A stretch of DNA of 8,255 bases from JAKPKF01 sp964579365 (GTDB lineage: Bacteria; Patescibacteriota; Dojkabacteria; SC72). The position numbers and the translations under genes are program-made. The notes under the pieces were generated by a model. That model was given only the letters and a program-made list of their open reading frames with translations. It was not told where the DNA came from and ran no database searches. The stretch is from NCBI GenBank assembly GCA_964579365.1, contig CAZOFW010000025.1, forward strand, positions 1 to 8,255. The letters are read 5' to 3'. Position 1 is the first letter of the stretch. Each line of letters opens with the position of its first letter. Below, piece by piece: positions 5,821-8,255 of the stretch.

Positions 5821-6486
5821 ACTTTAAAAGCTTCCGAAACAGCATATCCTCAAAATCTCAAGAATATATACAGATATCCAAACGTTTTGTACTGTAAAGG
5901 TAGAAAAGAAATTCTTTCCGAGCGACTAATTACAATAGTAGGAACGAGAGAAATGACCACATACGGTGAATCGGTTGTAAAAAAACTACTTTCATCTGTA
6001 CCAAAAGATCTAGATGTAGCGTTCGTTAGTGGATTAGCTATCGGTATAGATAGCCAAGTACACAAGATATGCCTGGAGAGGGGATTAGATACCGTTGCAG
6101 TAATAGCTGGTGGAATAGATAAGGGTTTCCCAGAAAGAAATAGAGCCATATATGATGAAATATGCAAGAAAGGTATTGCGCTAGCTGAATTCCCACAGGG
6201 AACGGAGATCAAGAGGGGAATGTTCCCAATCCGAAACAGGATTTTAGCAGGTCTCTCAGACACAGCAATCGTAATTGAAGGTGGATTAAAGAGTGGCTCT
6301 TTACTTACTGCAAATCTTGCTCTTGAGTATGGCCGAGATGTTTTTGTAATCCCTGGAGATATTACTAGGAAGAGTTCAAAGGGGTGCAATAATCTCATAA
6401 AACAGGGAGCAGATGTTATAACAGGGGTTGAAGATTTCCTTGATATACTGGGCATAAGTGGAGAACAGATACGAATAGGGATATAA
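5815..6486 (+). CDS. dprA: DNA-processing protein DprA/Smf, core-only form
   Basis: The 223-residue protein is a bare DprA Rossmann-like core. Motifs run in order: IVGTREMTTYG (41-51), FVSGLAIGIDSQVH (70-83), AGGIDKGFPERNRAIY (98-113), FPIRNRILAGLSD (137-149), VIEGGLKSGSLLTANLALEYGRDV (153-176), and PGDITRKSSKGCNNLIKQGA (180-199). DprA binds incoming single-stranded DNA, protects it and loads RecA during natural transformation. Compared with longer homologues (E. coli about 370 residues), it lacks both the N-terminal SAM-like domain and the C-terminal winged-helix domain. The N-terminus YPQNLKNIYRYPNVLYCKG is the usual lead-in to the core, so the start at 5815 is credible. It lies 34 bases after mrdA and upstream of topA, a common bacterial neighbourhood. 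No other competence gene is visible. Confidence 0.95.
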   Translation: MYTLKASETAYPQNLKNIYRYPNVLYCKGRKEILSERLITIVGTREMTTYGESVVKKLLSSVPKDLDVAFVSGLAIGIDSQVHKICLERGLDTVAVIAGGIDKGFPERNRAIYDEICKKGIALAEFPQGTEIKRGMFPIRNRILAGLSDTAIVIEGGLKSGSLLTANLALEYGRDVFVIPGDITRKSSKGCNNLIKQGADVITGVEDFLDILGISGEQIRIGI

Positions 6487-6540
6487 TCTTTGTACATGGG
6501 GGAAGTAGGGCTTTAAACTGTGTAATAAATATAAACATGT

Positions 6541-6575
6541 TTGACAATGGTAGAATATATACTGTATTTTTAGGA
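6541..6575 (+). promoter_or_regulatory. topA promoter region and weak ribosome-binding site
   Basis: The 100-base gap between dprA and topA has TTGACA (6541-6546), an extended -10-like TG-G-TAGAAT (6548-6556), and TATACT (6558-6563). The TTGACA is too close (4-11 bp) to these -10 boxes for a standard pair. Only a poor TATTTT (6565-6570) lies at 18 bp. Thus either TGGTAGAAT works as an extended -10, or the arrangement is unusual. A ten-base palindrome AAACATGTTT (6533-6542) overlaps the -35-like box. AGGA (6572-6575), 11 bases before the ATG, is the only Shine-Dalgarno-like signal seen clearly in the window. Confidence 0.4.
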
Positions 6576-6586
6576 AACGAATAAAA

Positions 6587-8255
6587 ATGGCAAAAACATC
6601 TAAAAAACACAAAAATCTTTTAATAGTAGAGTCTCCTGCAAAAGCGAAGACCATAAATAAGTACCTAGGAGATGACTTTAAAGTTATGGCTACAATTGGC
6701 CATATAATTGATCTTCCTAAAAGTAAGCTAGCAGTTGACATAGAACATGGGTACGAACCTCTTTTTGAAACAATATATGGTAAAGGGAAAGTAATACAGG
6801 ATTTGAAAAGAGCTGTTCCTAAGGATGGCAATGTATATCTTGCAATGGACCCTGACCGTGAAGGAGAGGCAATAGCTTGGCATGTAGATTCTGTCTTGAA
6901 AGCAAAGAATACAAAAAGAGTAACATTCCATGAGATAACGAAAGATGCCATATTAGAAGCAGTTAGCAAGCCTTCAGACATTAATATTAATCTTGTAGAG
7001 GCACAGAAAGCTAGAAGAGTCCTAGATAGATTAGTTGGGTACAAACTCTCTGAGTTGGTATGGAAGAAGATATGGTACGGTCTTTCTGCAGGTAGGGTTC
7101 AGTCGGTAGCTTTAAGGTTGGTTGTAGAGAGAGAAGAGGAGAGAGATGCGTTTAAATCTGAGGAATATTGGGAGTTTTTTGTAGATACAACAAGCCAAAG
7201 TGGAGATACACTAAGGGCGAAATTAGTAAAGAAAGACGGCAAAAAATATATACCAGCTAAAGAGGATGAGATTAAAGATATTGAGAAATTCCTTGGTAAG
7301 GGAAGCTACGAAGTAGTAGATGTAGTTAAGAAGAATGTCAAAAGACATGCATATCCTCCATTCACAACCTCTACACTTCAGCAGTCTGCAAACAATGTTT
7401 TGGGATATTCTTCTAAAAGAACAATGGGTATAGCACAGGTACTGTACCAAGCAGGTGTAATCACATATATGAGAACAGATTCTGTAAATCTCAGTTCCAA
7501 AGCGATAGACGGAATTAGAGAATTAGTCAAAAATAAATACGGTGTGGAATATCTCCCAGAAAAACCAAATTACTACAAAACAAAGAGTAAAAACGCACAG
7601 GAAGCACACGAAGCCATAAGGCCAACAGATTTTAATTTAACAAAAGTTGAAATTGAATCTAAATTCGGTCCTGCAGAAGCCAAACTTTATGACCTCATAT
7701 GGAGACGAGCAATATCTTCCCAGATGAGGGAAAAAGAGGCTGAAACGTTGACTATACACATTGAAAGCAAGGACAACAAAAAACCATTGTATACATTCTC
7801 TCTAGGTGGGGAGAAGACTCTCTTTGACGGTTTTAGAAGAGCTTTAGGTGGAGGAAAAGAAGACAGTGATCTTCAGGAAGTTTCAAAGATATCTAAGGGA
7901 GATATTCTTAAGTGGGTAGAGTTTGTAAAAGAGCAGAAATTTACACAACCTCCAGCCAGATATACAGAGGCAGCATTGGTTAAAAAGTTAGAAGAGTTGG
8001 GTATTGGAAGACCTTCTACATATGCAACCATAATCTCTACAATACAAAGTAGAGCATATGTTACAAAGGAGGAAAAAGCTCTTGTACCTACAGATGTAGG
8101 AAAGGTTGTTACGAACCTTTTGAGAAACAATTTCAAAAGACTTGTAGATTACAAATATACTGCAAAGGTAGAAGATGAATTAGACGATATAGCAAATGGC
8201 AAGAGTGAATATATTCCAGTCATAGATGCTCAATACAAACCACTTGTAGGTGAGA
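6587..8255 (+). CDS. topA: DNA topoisomerase I (type IA), cut at the right window edge
   Basis: The visible 556 residues cover the TOPRIM domain and most of the cleavage core. LLIVESPAKAKTINKYLG (11-28) has the catalytic Glu of TOPRIM, and AMDPDREGEAIAWHV (86-100) has the DxDxE metal site. TFHEITKDAI, LVEAQKARRVLDRLVGYKLS and GLSAGRVQSVALRLVVERE follow. GVITYMRTDSVNLS (290-303) holds the active-site Tyr294, QEAHEAIRPTD follows further on, and ARYTEAALVKKLEELGIGRPSTYATII lies near 8000. The enzyme relaxes negative supercoils by transient single-strand cleavage. The reading frame stays open to the last base, so the C-terminal part, including any zinc-ribbon domains, is missing. The ATG at 6587 fits the family N-terminus; the nearest in-frame upstream stop is TAG at 6551, with no better start between. 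AGGA lies 11 bases upstream. Confidence 0.97.
   Translation, partial: MAKTSKKHKNLLIVESPAKAKTINKYLGDDFKVMATIGHIIDLPKSKLAVDIEHGYEPLFETIYGKGKVIQDLKRAVPKDGNVYLAMDPDREGEAIAWHVDSVLKAKNTKRVTFHEITKDAILEAVSKPSDININLVEAQKARRVLDRLVGYKLSELVWKKIWYGLSAGRVQSVALRLVVEREEERDAFKSEEYWEFFVDTTSQSGDTLRAKLVKKDGKKYIPAKEDEIKDIEKFLGKGSYEVVDVVKKNVKRHAYPPFTTSTLQQSANNVLGYSSKRTMGIAQVLYQAGVITYMRTDSVNLSSKAIDGIRELVKNKYGVEYLPEKPNYYKTKSKNAQEAHEAIRPTDFNLTKVEIESKFGPAEAKLYDLIWRRAISSQMREKEAETLTIHIESKDNKKPLYTFSLGGEKTLFDGFRRALGGGKEDSDLQEVSKISKGDILKWVEFVKEQKFTQPPARYTEAALVKKLEELGIGRPSTYATIISTIQSRAYVTKEEKALVPTDVGKVVTNLLRNNFKRLVDYKYTAKVEDELDDIANGKSEYIPVIDAQYKPLVGE

Noticed and set aside
5850..6497. Minus-strand frame of 215 codons over dprA
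   Set aside because: It lies opposite almost the whole of dprA, whose motifs are unmistakable. The antisense product has no domain features and no promoter or ribosome site.
6376..7044. Minus-strand frame of 222 codons over the dprA end, the gap and the topA start
   Set aside because: It is a shadow of topA and dprA coding strands with odd, low-structure composition, and it would run through the topA promoter region.

Overview
The window looks like a chromosomal housekeeping segment from an AT-rich, gene-dense bacterium. Gaps between genes are short, two gene pairs sit in tight tandem or overlap, arginine codons are mostly AGA/AGG, Shine-Dalgarno signals are weak or missing, and DprA is reduced to its core. 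All seven closed reading frames end in TAA or TAG and none in TGA. Reading is consistent with the standard bacterial code. The style suggests a small-genome lineage such as Patescibacteria/CPR, but this is inference from style, not a phylogenetic result.

Layout. Positions 1-148 (minus strand) hold two tandem tRNA genes: tRNA-Thr(UGU) with encoded CCA, then tRNA-Tyr(GUA), which is cut by the left edge. Positions 149-397 contain no protein gene. They hold a TATAAT box for the tRNAs and a strongly self-complementary block of about 134 nt. The G-U pairs and a T-run suggest it is an unannotated structured RNA read from the minus strand. A site-2 (M50) membrane protease (398-1018, minus) is divergent from rpmB (ribosomal protein L28, from 1084). 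Then comes a cell-shape cluster, mreB-mreC-mreD-mrdA (1374-5780), followed by dprA (5815-6486) and the first 556 codons of topA (6587 to the right edge).

How the genes work together. MreB filaments, MreC, MreD and the transpeptidase PBP2 form most of the elongasome, which builds the lateral wall of rod-shaped cells. The partner glycosyltransferase RodA, often next to mrdA, is not here. DprA loads RecA on incoming single-stranded DNA, and topoisomerase I relaxes negative supercoils. The dprA-topA order is a widespread bacterial arrangement.

The most interesting signals are non-coding. (1) The candidate structured RNA at 198-336. (2) A recurrent start architecture: in three genes (M50 protease, mreB, dprA) a -10 box ends exactly six bases before the ATG, and in rpmB nine bases before it. 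This predicts leaderless or nearly leaderless mRNAs. (3) A perfect 8-bp inverted repeat lying across the -10 box and start codon of dprA. No CRISPR array, insertion sequence, integrase, phage gene or new protein system was seen.
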